DNA of 64,000 bases. Origin: Abelmoschus esculentus (lineage: Eukaryota > Streptophyta > Magnoliopsida > Malvales > Malvaceae). Below, one piece after another: positions 1 through 11,397 of the stretch (the first letter of the stretch is position 1; every line of letters starts with the position of its first letter). The DNA is taken from assembly GCA_035048815.1 (NCBI GenBank), contig JAUCBN010000042.1, forward strand, positions 11,005,501 to 11,069,500, given 5' to 3'. The translations under genes and the position numbers were made by a program. The notes under the pieces are model-generated. The model did no database searches. It saw nothing but the letters and a program-made list of their open reading frames with translations, and was not told the DNA's origin.

Positions 1-687
1 TATTGTATTGAAATGAAGAAACAAAATATAATCTTCTCGCGCTAATATTCTACAACCTTCACTTAACCCTAAGAAAGCTTAGAACATATTGTAAAAGAAG
101 AACACAATTCTTAGGGTAAAGCTTTCTCTCTAATTCGGATCTCTGTATACATTGGACGGCTTATGTATTTATAGTCTAGACCTAAGGTAACTTTTCCTAA
201 GTAGAATATAACTTGGAGTAGGAACAAGTAATAAAAATATAATATTTCCAAGTTTAAATCTATCTAGAAGACTATTCCCGCGTGGTCTTTGACTTGGTCT
301 TTTCACGTGCTATTCAGCTCCGATCCGAACGCTTTAAGTCTAGAAATTCTCAGCTTATTTTTCTCTTTCAATCGCCCAGCATCAGTACTGGAACTTCTAT
401 TGTCGCAGCATTGTTGCTGCCGCGGTATTGCTTTTGCCTTCGGCATTGCTGCTGCCTCGACAAAGGTTTTGCCTTCAGCATTGCTGCTGTCTCGGTAGGT
501 ATTTCCCGCAACTATACAAAAACATGCCATAAAGCCTTCCTTTTCACAAATATCATCTTTATATGTTGTGGCAACAAAATGTCAATTACTGAACAATAAC
601 TATATGTATCAGCTCGAATTAGTGGGTAATGAGTACATATTATCTAAAAAAAGAATAGTAAATAATAACCTTTTTAGACACTCATCA
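1..687 (-). repeat. Element A 3' LTR, partial (U3 side)
   Basis: Positions 1-687 match 15283-15954 closely, including the TATA region near 160-175 (TATAAATA on the minus strand). The LTR edge is the TGATGAGTGTC end at 687, directly next to the polypurine tract. The U5 side continues left of the window. Confidence 0.88.
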
Positions 688-700
688 AATACCCCCAAAT
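688..700 (-). other. Polypurine tract of element A
   Basis: On the minus strand this reads ATTTGGGGGTATT, directly followed by the LTR start TGATGAGTG. It is the expected plus-strand DNA primer. The same arrangement is seen in element B at 13796-13810. Confidence 0.8.
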
Positions 701-1506
701 ATGAACTATTGCTTGTCCTCAAGCAATGCAAAACATCAAATTGCCGAACCTTATTCTCCTTTGGTCTTATTTTTCCATCTATTCTTCCCACCATAAATAT
801 GTCTATCTTTCAGTCATATCCTTTAGTTTATTCAAGGATTTCTACTCAGAAACAAACTATAAGATTACGTGAGTGTGTGGGTTTTTGTGGACAAGGTTGA
901 TTAAAGGCTTTCTTAGATAAAATCTAAGTTCAAGACAAGTAGACTTGGAATGGTTGTTTCTCTTCTAAAAGACATCAATCTCTTGAGCCTGTTTTGGGCA
1001 CCTCAAGAGTTGTGCTTCCTTTTAAGATCCATTCTATTTTTCTTTCTTTTCCTTAGGTATAGTAGAGCTGGTTTTGGGAACCTCTAGCATGAAGAAGAGT
1101 AATTTCCTAGAGCCAGTAATAGGTACCTCTAGTCACATTCCTTAGAATCTAAGTCTTTATCACCTAAGTTTATTAAAAGAACTCCTAAATCAAACAAGTC
1201 CCAAAAGTGTTTGTTGATAACCTTATATTAAGCTTCTAAGTTCTATTCCTTAAGTATTCCAAGGTTATTTCTTCAAACTAGAACCTAGTCATGGTAAGGA
1301 AAAATATTTCTATAGCCTTGAAAGAATAAACTAAGACAAAGCTGATGTAAGGCAGTGCAAAAGTAAAGACAATTATTTTAAGTAAAAGCAGGTAAAAATT
1401 TTCAATTAAGGCATCAAATTACTTCCTTTTCTGGTATTGTCATGCGGTAGTGGGTTGCCCTTGATAGTGTAAGTAAAAGAAAATAAATAAAGAACAAGGC
1501 AGTAAA

Positions 1507-3048
1507 TTAATCGGATTCTAAAGAGCTGCTAGAAACAGTTGTCCTTGTAGTTTTTCCTGCCGATGCTTTTATTCTGGACCCTTATTCTGGTGAGTGTTGT
1601 ACTTTCGCCTGTTGGGGCGGTTGCACTCTTTTGGTTGTTGGCTTCGGCCTTGAGGCAGTAACTTCCTCGCCCTCTTCTTCGTCACTAATTACTTTTGTCT
1701 GCATCATGTGTGTTCCTCCTTCTGCCTCAGCATATGGGACTCCTTGCTGAGCATGTGGTGAGTTATGATGGACATATTCATCAATCTCCCTAGAGAGACT
1801 ATCCCTAGAGAGGCTGGCCATTGGGATGGGGCGGTTTGGTAGAGAGTTGTAAACAACTCGCCTTTTTGATGTCCGTCTATTGGTAGATGATGCCGCGACA
1901 GTGTTTGCTGGTCTAGATGGTCCGGCAGCGTAGAATCGTTGTTGTGGTCTTGTAGTGAAGAATGGTCTTGGCCCTGAGGTAGGGGTAGCTTTTGTGTAGG
2001 GTGCGGCAGTGACAAATATGTTTGTTGGGAATTCAAAAAACTGCATTCCTTGAATGGGAAAATTTTGTATCATCATGTGCGCGAGAGTGTTGTTGAAATC
2101 TCTCTAGTACTCTATGTACCGTTGCTGTCGAAGGTCCATGTCTGTCATACTTTGTAGAATCTCCTGGTATGGATCTACTGCGGCAGGGGCTTCGGCAGTG
2201 CCTGGCATTTTGGTTGTGTACTGCCCTCCGGTAGTGAAGTCAGCATTGAATTGTTGAGGTGTTGCTTGCACTGGTTCTGCTTGCATTATCTGCATCACTC
2301 AGTGACAGAATTCTCTGGTCCAGCCTTGCCTTTGATTTATGTATTCATCTATTTCTTCTATTGAGACATCTGCAGCAATGCACAAGGCAGAGATTAAACA
2401 GGGGAAATATAAAGGACCTCGTTCTTTCTTACCGCAATCATAAATTTTTTGAAGAATGATCTCTCCAACATCTATGGTCCACTTGTTGGTGATTGATTGG
2501 ATGGGAACCAATCTTCTTCTATCAACTATGCTGTTGTGAGATATAGGCATGAGGAGTCTCTTGACAAATGTGCACCAAAGCTTGGCTTCGGGTTTTAGGC
2601 TGAGCCTTGTTACACAACCCCTATGGGCACCAGTTTCTCATGATGTGTTGTCGTAACAAAGTTCGTTCTTGATCGCTTCGTAATCATCATTAGTGGTTTC
2701 TTCATAGAATTCACCATGTTCATCGCGTATGGGGGCAAGGCCGTAGTACTGGTTGATTGCCTCGGCATTAAGGGCGATTGGCTTGCCACGACAGTGAACA
2801 TATAGGTTGCCCTCGCTTCGCATATGTGCGTAAAATTCACGTACAATTGTTGCATTTCCTAGGGGAGGCTCTAGGTAGAAGATTTCCCAATATAGATATT
2901 TGATTTTATCAATCAAGAATGGTTCAATGCCATAGTTGTGTTCATTCGAATGTTGGAATCCTTGCTCCTCCCATAACTGCCAAGCAACAAATGATTTGTT
3001 GAATCATTCAACAATAGCGGCAGGATAAAAACGGTTGTATGTAGCCAT
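1507..3048 (-). pseudogene. Third ORF of element A: PF20167-like putative plant transposon protein, with stops
   Basis: A single reading frame of about 513 codons runs from the ATG at 3048 to the TAA at 1507, interrupted by in-frame stops. The N-terminal half holds the conserved core: a TIVREFYAH stretch, then VHCRGKP, NQYYGLAP, a DDYEAIKNELCY stretch, INVGE-like IDVGEIILQ, and KERGPLYFPCLIS. This pattern matches the domain known as putative plant transposon protein (PF20167), whose biochemical role is unknown. The C-terminal half is low-complexity, rich in Gln, Ser, Pro and Arg. Compared with the copy in B, stops correspond to TGG to TGA, CGA to TGA, CAG to TAG and CAA to TAA changes, which suggests methylcytosine decay. 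It could instead be a derivative of the Athila post-pol (env-like) ORF. I see no membrane segment. Confidence 0.75.
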
Positions 3049-3203
3049 GGATGATTCTTGAATATTTGGGATATTGATGAGAGATTCTTTGAAAAATGGT
3101 CTGACAGATACAAGAATGCTGGTAAGATTGCAGAGAGTATTATGAGGAAGATTGAGCAAGATTAACAAAGAAGGCAAAGTGAATAGTTTTAACAAGGAAG
3201 CTG

Positions 3204-3211
3204 CTTATATA
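3204..3211 (-). promoter_or_regulatory. Internal TATA box upstream of the third ORF (element A)
   Basis: TATATAAG on the minus strand within CCTATATAAGCAG lies 156 bp before the ATG of the third ORF. The same motif stands 151 bp upstream in element B and 150 bp upstream in element D. It occupies the roughly 520-bp non-coding gap (3049-3569) after the protease stop. A promoter function is inferred. Confidence 0.5.
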
Positions 3212-3569
3212 GGCCTCGGTAGATATAGCCATTTGATTTCTAGCCGTTAGGCTTTTCTGTCATTTCAAATAGTAACTGCCCGTTGGCATTTATTATCATG
3301 GTAGAAAAGTCATTAGATAACCGTTACACTGTTTTTACCCGTTGGAACTACTGTGGCTCTGATATTGTGTACTGACGCAGCAGTAGACTTCCTGTTGTGC
3401 ACTGTTTCTTTGTTATTCTTGCTTTATGATCCTAAAAATAAATAAATGAGATAAAAATATTTTAAAGATAATTATTGATATACTTAAATAAATAAAAAAT
3501 AAAAATAAAAGTTTAAAATTGTTAACCTAAATTACTCCTAATATAATAATGTAAAGAGTAGGGAAGAAA

Positions 3570-6134
3570 TTAAGTTATTGGAGGAGTGCATGAAAATGCA
3601 TCTCTCAATTTGTCCCCCTCTTTATGGCCAAGATGATATTTCTGTGACTGTTGGCCAACCTTATCAGGTTCTCCTTTGTGTGCGGCCTTTGTTATGGTTT
3701 TAATTCTTTTTCCAAACATTCTACCGAGCATGCTGCCAAGGTAAGATATTTTGGTTTTTGTGGCATAGATGGCCATGCACTCTTCTGGATCATCAGATTT
3801 GTTTAGATTGTGGAAGGCATTGAGTTTGACTTGTTGGTCATTGATCCTCATAGTTAACTCTCTATTTTTCACATCAATTAAGGTGCGTCCAGTAGCAAGG
3901 AAAGGTCTTCCCAGGATGATCGGTGCTTTTTCATTTGCTTTATAATCAAGGACAAGAAAGTCAGTTAGGAAAATAAATTTATCGACTCTTACCAGTATAT
4001 CCTCAATTTTTCCTTTGGGGTGCACATATAATCGATCCGTAAGTTGGAGCAACACTATTGTTGGTTTTGCCCTTCCTATGTTGAGCTTTTGGAAAACTGA
4101 TTTGGGCATTAGGTTGATGCTTGCTCCAAGGTCACATAGGGCCTTTCCTTCATAGTTATTCCCAATCGCACAAGGTATGGTGAAACAGCCAGGGTCCTTC
4201 AGTTTGGGTGACATACGATTATGCAACATTGCCTTCCACCCTTCAGTTGCCGCCACTGTCTCAAACTCACCTAGCCTCTTCCTTTTAGACACAATGTCCT
4301 TTAAGAATTTAGCATAGTTGGGCATCTGTTCAATTGCTTCAACAAGTGGTAAGTTGATGTGGACTTGTTTCAGTATATCAAGAAATTTCTTGAACTGATG
4401 GTCCTGATTCTGTTTTATTAACCTTTGTGGGAAAGGTGGTGGTGGTTTCATCTCATTCAGAGTTTCACTAGATTAGAATTTAATACCTGGGACCACTGTT
4501 TGTCTTGTTGTCTCAACAGGAAGTGCAGGTGCTGCCGAGTTTTCTGTTGGGGCATCGTTTTTGTGCTCAGTCTGTTCAGCATCCAAGTCCTCTTTATTTG
4601 TATCCTCTTGTATTGTTTGTGGAGCTTTGGTTGCTGAATTTCCCATTGTTTTTTTCAGTTGTAGGCCACTTCTTGTTGTGATTGCTTTGCACTATTCATG
4701 GCTCATTCCCTTAGCAACTTCAGTATTGCTCGGTAATCCCCCTTGTGGTCTTGTATTTTGTCTTAGAGCGAATTGACCAATTTGGGCTTCTAATGATTTT
4801 ATTGCAACATCTTGGTTCTGTAGCCTCATCTCTATTCTGTTCAAAAATTCATCAGTCCTCTTCATGAAATTACTGTTCTCAGCCATATATGATTCTGTTT
4901 TCATAATAAAGGCCTTGAGAGTATTTTCTAGTGAACTCATAGGTTGTTGCTGCTGATGCATCTGCTGTTGCGGTAGTCACTGCTACATCTACTGTTGCGG
5001 TAGTGACTGATAATTGAAGGTCTGGTTGGTGGGGTTTATGGCATTGTTTGGGTTGCTCCATGAAAAGTTTGGGTGCCTTTTCCAATCTGGATTGTATGTA
5101 TTTGACATCATGTTGTTATTCCGGTTATAATTTCCCACATAAAATCCAGTTTCATCGTCTTGTATATACTTAAAAGAATTCATAGCCTTTACTTCATGAG
5201 TCTTCTGTTGTACTTGCATGTTCTAAATTATTTTTGTTAAAGATGCCAACTGTGTTGCCACCGAATTGTTGGTTTCTAACTCATTTACCGTGGCATGGCG
5301 TCTTAATCCTCCTCGCCTAGAAGTAGGAAATTGAAAATCGTTCTTTGCGAGTTTGTTCAGAATCTCTATAGCTTCTTCTAGGGCCTTGTCAAGGAGTGTG
5401 CCGTTTGCTGAGGCATCCAATATCATTCTACTCGGGGTATTGGTGGCATTATTGAACATGGTTACTTGCGTCCATAATGGGAATCCATGTAGTGGACATC
5501 TGTTCAGTAACTCTCTGTAACGTTCCCAAGCCTCGTACATAGGTTCGTCATCAACCTGTCTAAATTAAGTGATCTCATTACAGATTCTATCATATAGATT
5601 TGTAGGGTTAAATCTCGTAATGAATTCTCGGCAGAGTTCACTCTAAGATCCAATTGATCCTGCTGGAATATTGTTTAACCAGGTTTTGGCCTTATCCCTC
5701 AGTGAATATGGGAAAAGTTTCAGCCTCAAAATATCTTCATGTACTCCTTGGATTTTGAAAGAGTTGCATACTTCCATGAAGGATTTGAGATGTTGTCTGG
5801 CATCTTCTGTTGCAGCCCCATTGAATTGTCCAATAGTATTGAGAATATTGAATGTTACTGGTTTAAGTTCAAAGTGGGTTGCCTCAATCTCTGTTGTAAC
5901 AACCCTAGGGTTTAATCCATTTAAATCTTCTACCATAAAGTCTTTGACAGTTAGCTGCCGCGGTAGTGGTTGCGGCAGTGGTTGTTGTTGCTGGCCTCCA
6001 ATGCCTTCATGTAGGTTTTAATTTCCTGGATTCACTGCCATGGCTCCTTGGATCTGTCTTCTCAGTCTTTGATAAGTCCTTTCGATTTTTGGGTCGATAT
6101 CATGTAAGGGAGTGCTAGGGTTAGCCCTGGTCAT
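3570..6134 (-). pseudogene. gag-protease polyprotein of element A, with in-frame stops
   Basis: One frame of 855 codons runs from the ATG at 6134 (MTRANPSTPL) to the stop at 3570, broken by nonsense codons but not shifted overall. Residues from about 67 (VEDLNGLNPR) to 310 form the Ty3/gypsy capsid-like gag, including ARQHLKSFMEVCNSF, LRLKLFPYSL and KTWLNNIP. A coiled, Gln-rich segment with VGQFA/IGQFALRQNTRPQG follows. The retropepsin-like protease has its catalytic aspartate in ALCDLGASINLMP (codon at 4131-4133) and a C-terminal ILGRPFLATGRT motif. The frame stops shortly after the protease, where an autonomous Athila element would continue into reverse transcriptase. I saw no CCHC zinc knuckle. 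Confidence 0.88.
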
Positions 6135-6233
6135 ACACCAAAGATAAAATAGATTAAATAAATTTTATTTTATAATTTTTATAACAATAACTTAAAACCA
6201 AGAAAATTAAAGAAAACAAAATTTAGTTGTCAT

Positions 6234-6251
6234 TCCCCGGCAACGACGCCA
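6234..6251 (-). other. Primer-binding site (tRNA-Asp type), element A
   Basis: On the minus strand this reads TGGCGTCGTTGCCGGGGA, six bases inside the 5' LTR edge at 6258. It is complementary to the 3' end of plant tRNA-Asp except for one mismatch. Elements B and D have the perfect 18-base version. Confidence 0.85.
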
Positions 6252-6257
6252 AACACT

Positions 6258-6840
6258 TGATGCGTGTAATAAAAGCGTAATTAAGTACAAGTGTACACGT
6301 CAAGTAATATAATGATAAGTATTTATCGAATATCGTTCTCCACATAGACTAGTGTACTTAATATGCCTCCTTTTACTTCCTTGCTTCTAAAATTATTAAA
6401 ATAAAAAAACAAGTAAAAAGGTTTGTTGAATAACTAAAGAATAAAATCTTAAATAAAGGGTTGAGAAAGAATATAGAGAATGGGTAGGATCCAGTTGTAT
6501 CATATAGTGGATTTGATTGATCTGTCCTTGTTCAACACAATGGCACTGCATTTCCTCGGTAGTACTACAGATACTGTCTCGGCAACGGCAATGTTCTCTA
6601 CCGCGGCAATCTCTTGCTCTTGGGCAGATTTTACCAAAGTTCGGCAAAGTGTCCTTGAATGATTCCGCTTATCTTTAAATAGAAATACTATTGATGATCA
6701 GTCCTTGATGATACCTCTAAGCGTGAATCAATTATAATCACCAACCAATCTCATACTTCTTTTAGCCGCGGAAACTCTTAACCTATCTCTAGGCCGAGTT
6801 AGTGTCTACAACACCGCACTTATACCTTTCGTGAATCTAA
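6258..6840 (-). repeat. Element A 5' LTR, U5/R part (left of insertion B)
   Basis: The LTR edge TGATGCG at 6258 adjoins the primer site. The sequence aligns with 49587 onward and 23012 onward, and is cut at TCTAA (6836-6840) by insertion of element B. It resumes at 15180. Confidence 0.88.
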
Positions 6841-8210
6841 TGATGAGTGCCTAAAAGGCAGTTATTTACTACCCTTCTTATGGTACTTTATACACCTATT
6901 ATACACCAACTTGAACCGAATCATGAACTCTTTGCTCAAATATTGGATATTCCATTATCATCACCTACAAAGTTAATATTTATAGATAATGCATATATTA
7001 TTACAATTTCTGTATATGCATGAATATTCAAAGCTGAAGCGGTAGAGAAGCTGTGTTGAAGCCGAGAAAGAAGCGTGGCCGTGGCAGAATCCAGTGTGGC
7101 CGCACCAACAATGGATGAGCATTGAAAGATAAAAATATAGAGAATATTCTGGAAGACACAGCGCATCAATTGGACCAGGCTAGCATGCTCAAAGCCCAAT
7201 TCAATGACCAAGCAGGAAAACCTTTCTACAAGACGGCAAACTTGGAAATATCAGAATCCTTGAAGAAGACTTGTTCCCTATTCCAAGTTGAAGTCTATTT
7301 AGGAAAGGTTTGCCCTAGGTTAAGACTATAAATATACTAGCCGACCACATTGTCTAAGGGAGCCGATTTGTAGAGAAAACCCTTCCTCCCTAAGAATTGT
7401 ACTTCCACGATAACATGTTCTAAACTTCTTAGGGATAGGTGAAGGTTGTTGATATTAGTGAGAGGAGATTGATTCTTGTATTCTTGTTCTTATACAATAA
7501 AATCAGAGTTGCTTATCCTATTGCCATTTCCTTTTCTTGAATCCAAGCTCGAGAGGAAAGTTTGTAAGTAATCTATTTTTCTAGCATCGAGAGGTGTAGA
7601 TTCACGAAAGGGATAAGTACGGTATCGGCGACACTAACTCGACCTATACCCTTGTGGAGGCACTAAGGGGTAGGTTAAGAGTTTCAGCAGCTAAAAGAAG
7701 TGTTGGATTGGTTGGTAGTTATCTTTGGTTTACGCTGAGAGGTATCGTCAAGGACTGAGCATCAACAACACTTTGACTTAGAGATGAGCGGAGTCACTTA
7801 CGGACACTTTGCTGAACTTTGATACTTCTGCCCACGAGTAAGAGATTGTCGCGGCAGAGGAGCACCAGCATTGCCGAGGCATTATCTGTAGTACTATCAA
7901 AGCAGTGTTGTGCGATTGCATTGGACAAGAACAAGATCAATTGAATCCACTAATTGACGCAACTGGATCCTACCCACTTTCTCTATAATCATTCTCAACT
8001 CTTTATTTTATGTTTTGTTATTTAATTATTTAGTTAGATAAAACAAACCATCTTATTTGTGCTTTTATTTTATTCTCAGGAGCAGGGGAACGAAGGAAGA
8101 CATATTAAGTATACCAATCCCTGTGGAGACGATACACGATATACTTATCATTTTATTACTTGACGACGTGTACACTTGCACTCAAAATAGCGCTTATATC
8201 ACGCCTATCA
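6841..8210 (+). repeat. Element B 5' LTR
   Basis: 1370 bp, repeated at 13811-15179 with scattered substitutions. It contains TATAAATA at 7327-7334 and polyadenylation-like AATAAAA near 7497. Confidence 0.92.
7327..7334 (+). promoter_or_regulatory. LTR TATA box (element B)
   Basis: TATAAATA in the middle of the 5' LTR, conserved in the 3' LTR and in both LTRs of element A. This is the expected U3 core promoter. Transcription start is probably about 30 bp downstream (inferred). Confidence 0.55.
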
Positions 8211-8216
8211 AGTTTT

Positions 8217-8234
8217 TGGCGCCGTTGCCGGGGA
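8217..8234 (+). other. Primer-binding site for tRNA-Asp, element B
   Basis: TGGCGCCGTTGCCGGGGA, six bases after the 5' LTR end, is perfectly complementary to the 3' end of plant tRNA-Asp including CCA. This primer choice is typical of Athila-type elements. Confidence 0.9.
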
Positions 8235-8341
8235 TTGGCAACTGAATTTTGTTTTCTTTATTTTTTTTCTCTTTAATTATTAGTTATCTAACTTTAATTT
8301 TATTTTATTTTTGTTTTTATTAATTTTTATTTATTTGGTTT

Positions 8342-10876
8342 ATGACCAGGGCAAATTCGAGTGGACCATTGTACGAGTTGGATCCGGAGATTGAACGTAC
8401 AAGATATATTCTAAGACGAAATATGTTTCAAACTATGGACAATCCACCTAGAGGACCTATTGATCATAATGTACTACCGCCAGCAATGCAGCAGTAGCCA
8501 ATAATACCGCATCCATTGCCGAGACAGCCTACTATCAGATATTATCTGGTGGAGGATCTGAACGGACTTAACCCTGGTGTAGTTATCCCAGAGATTGAAG
8601 CAACTCACTTTGAGCTTAAACCAGTAATATTCAACATGTTGAACACAATTGGACAGTTTGGTGGGTCTACTACTGAAGATGCAAGGCAGCATCTTAAATC
8701 CTTCATGGAAGTGTGCAACTCTTTTAAGATTCAAGGATTCCATGAAGATATTCTGCGCTTAAAATTGTTCCCCTATTCACTAAGGGATAGGGCGAAGACT
8801 TGGTTGAATGGAATCCCAGTAGGATCAATCGGATCTTGGGAGGAACTTTGCCGAGAATTCATTACGAGGTTCAATCGAACAAATCTCTATAACCGCATTC
8901 GTAATGAAATTATATCATCCGGTAAGATGAAGATGAACCGATGTACGAGGCATGAGAATGTTATAGAGAACTATTAAACAAATACCCCTTACATGGTTTT
9001 CCCTTGTGGACGCAAGTCTCCATGTTCTACAATGCTACTAATGCCTCCACAAGGATGATGCTAGACGCTTCCGCAAATGGGACACTTTTAGATAGAGCAT
9101 CCGCGGAAAGCCATTGAAATTCTAAACAAACTCGCAAGGAACGATTTCCAATTTCCCACATCGAGGCGAGGAGGAATGAGACGTCATGCCACAGCCCATG
9201 AATTGGACACATCAAGTTCGGTGGCAGCACAATTGGCTTCTCTGACCAAGATGGTTCAGAACATGCAAAACCAAAGAAGCATACATGAGGTTAAGGCAGT
9301 TAACTCATCAGATTATATGCTAGATGAGGAGACCGGCCTATATGTTGGAAACTATAATAGAAATAATCCAATGATGTCCAACAATTATAACCCATCTTGG
9401 AAAAGGCATCCGAACTTCTCTTGGAGTAACCCTAACAATGCCTTGAATCCAACTACCTAAGCCCCTGTATTTCAGCATTAGAATCAGAACCTGCCGCAGC
9501 AGAACACTCAGCAGCCCATGCCGCAGCAACATGTACAACAACAATCTCTGAATGCACTGACAGATTCTCTCATAGCTTTCATGTCAAAGAATGATGCCTA
9601 CATGATGGAGAATAGCCGCTTCATAAAGCGTACTGATGACTTCATGAACAGAACGAAGATGAGACTGCAGAACCAGGAGGCTGCAATAAAATTCCTAGAA
9701 ACCCAAGTTGGTCAATTTGCCCAACGCCAAAACACTCGACCACCTAGAGGTTTACCTAGCAATACTGAAGTTGCTAAGGTATTAGGCCACGAGAAATGTA
9801 AAGTAATCACCACCAGAAGTGGCCTACAGCTGAAAAATAAAGAAGGGACCTCAACCGAAAGAGTCCAACCAGAACAACAACCACATGAGGACTCAGAGGC
9901 TAAGCAGGACCCTGCCGAAAGCTCTACAACGGCAACAGAACCAGCAGTATCCGAACCTTCTACCGAGGCAACTGCAGAAAAATTCACCCCAAGTATAAAA
10001 CTCAATATCCAAGGAAACCTGGAGGATATCAGACCACCACCTCCTTTTCCATAGAGGCTAAAGAAGCAAAAACAGGATCACCAATTTCAGAAGTTCCTAG
10101 ACATCCTGAAGTAGGTCCATATTAACTTGCCCCTAGTTGAGGCGATTGAACAAATGCCCAACTATACCAAGGTCATAGTATCCAAACGAAAAAGGGTAGG
10201 AGAATTTGAAACGATGGCAGCCACTGAAGGTTGTATGGCAATGCTACATAATCGCATTCCACCCAAACTAAAAGATCCTGGCTGCTTCACAATTCCCTGT
10301 GCAATTGGAGATGGTTACAAAGGAAAGGCCCTATGCGACTTGGGAGCAAGCATCAACTTAATGCCCAAATTAGTTTTTCAGAAACTCGTAACTGGATGGG
10401 CGAAACCAACAACAGTACTTCTCAAACTTGCGGATCGGTCTTACGTACACCCCGAAGGCAAAATTGAGGACATTCTGGTGAAAGTTGACAAGTTCATATT
10501 TCCTGCCGACTCTCTTGTCCTTGACTGTGAAGCTGACGACAATGCACCGATCATATTGGGTCGACCTTTCCTTGCTACTGGACGAACCATCATTGATATA
10601 GAAAATGGCGAGCTCACGTTGCAAATAAATAATCAACAAATCAAGTTGAACGCCTTCAACAATCTGCCAAATTCAAACGCTCCAGCAGAATGTAAGGTTC
10701 TCCATACACCGAACAAGGGTACTAAAACATCCTGCCTGGGCAGCACGCTCGGTAGATTGTTCGGTAAAAAAATAAAACCCAAAGGAGAAGCCGAATGCAC
10801 CGAAGGGACTGGCCAACTCATGTAGACAAATATGGGCCAGAAAGTGATAACGAAAATGGGAGATGCATTCACATGA
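8342..10876 (+). pseudogene. gag-protease polyprotein of element B, degraded
   Basis: The frame opens at the ATG at 8342 (MTRANSSGPLYELDPEIER), the same N-terminus as in A, and closes at TGA 10874-10876, 845 codons later. Gag covers 8342 to about 9460 (VEDLNGLNPGV, ARQHLKSFMEVC, LRLKLFPYSLRDRAKTW). The coiled linker covers 9518-10054. The protease covers 10127-10825, with catalytic aspartate in CDLGASINLMP (codon 10337-10339) and ILGRPFLATGRT. Breaks seen: TAG at 8495, an out-of-frame excursion between about 8930 and 9130 that self-corrects, a TGG to TGA change in the MYEAWE motif, and TAG stops at 10052 and 10112. No reverse transcriptase follows. Confidence 0.88.
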
Positions 10877-11246
10877 ACTCCACAAGTAACCTAATCTCTT
10901 CCCTTCAAATTATAAATATTAGGATTAGTATATATAGTATTATTTTCAGCATTCTTTATTTTTAAGTATTTTGTTATTTTTAGTATTTTGTTATTTTACT
11001 TTATGATCATCATTTTTAGTATCTTAGATTCAGAGTTTTTTTAATTAAAGTTATGAATGTAGGAAAAATTTTGTCACAGCAGGAAGTCTGTTGCCGCGGC
11101 AGCACTATGTCAAAAGTCACAGAATTACCAATGGGCAGAAACAGTATAACGGCTATCTGCCGAGAAATCCGCCACGACAGTAATTGTGCATCAAGGCAGT
11201 AAATGCCTAACGGCTAGTATTTTTTACAGTCATATTTTTACAGCCT

Positions 11247-11254
11247 ATATAAGC
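11247..11254 (+). promoter_or_regulatory. Internal TATA box upstream of the third ORF (element B)
   Basis: TATATAAG within CCTATATAAGCAG, 151 bp before the ATG at 11398, in the 521-bp gap after the protease stop. Motif and spacing match elements A and D. The LTR TATA box of C and D reads CCTATATAAGGC, so the two sites look related. Promoter function is inferred. Confidence 0.5.
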
Positions 11255-11397
11255 AGACTTAGTGTTGTGCACTATTTACTTTGCATTCTTGCGATTTTTA
11301 CTTACTTCCACAATCTTGCTCTCACTACTTCGTTCAATTTTCAGAACAATCTCTATTCACTCCAGAAATTCTCAAACCACCTTACACGAATAGTTCA

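Noticed and set aside
282..900. Several open frames on both strands in the first kilobase
   Set aside because: They lie in the 3' LTR and 3' UTR of element A and repeat at 15574-15843. They are LTR sequence, not genes.
8217..8234. Match to the 3' end of a tRNA-Asp
   Set aside because: Only the 18 terminal bases are present and they sit six bases from an LTR edge. It is a primer-binding site, not a tRNA gene. The same holds at 6234 and 22988.
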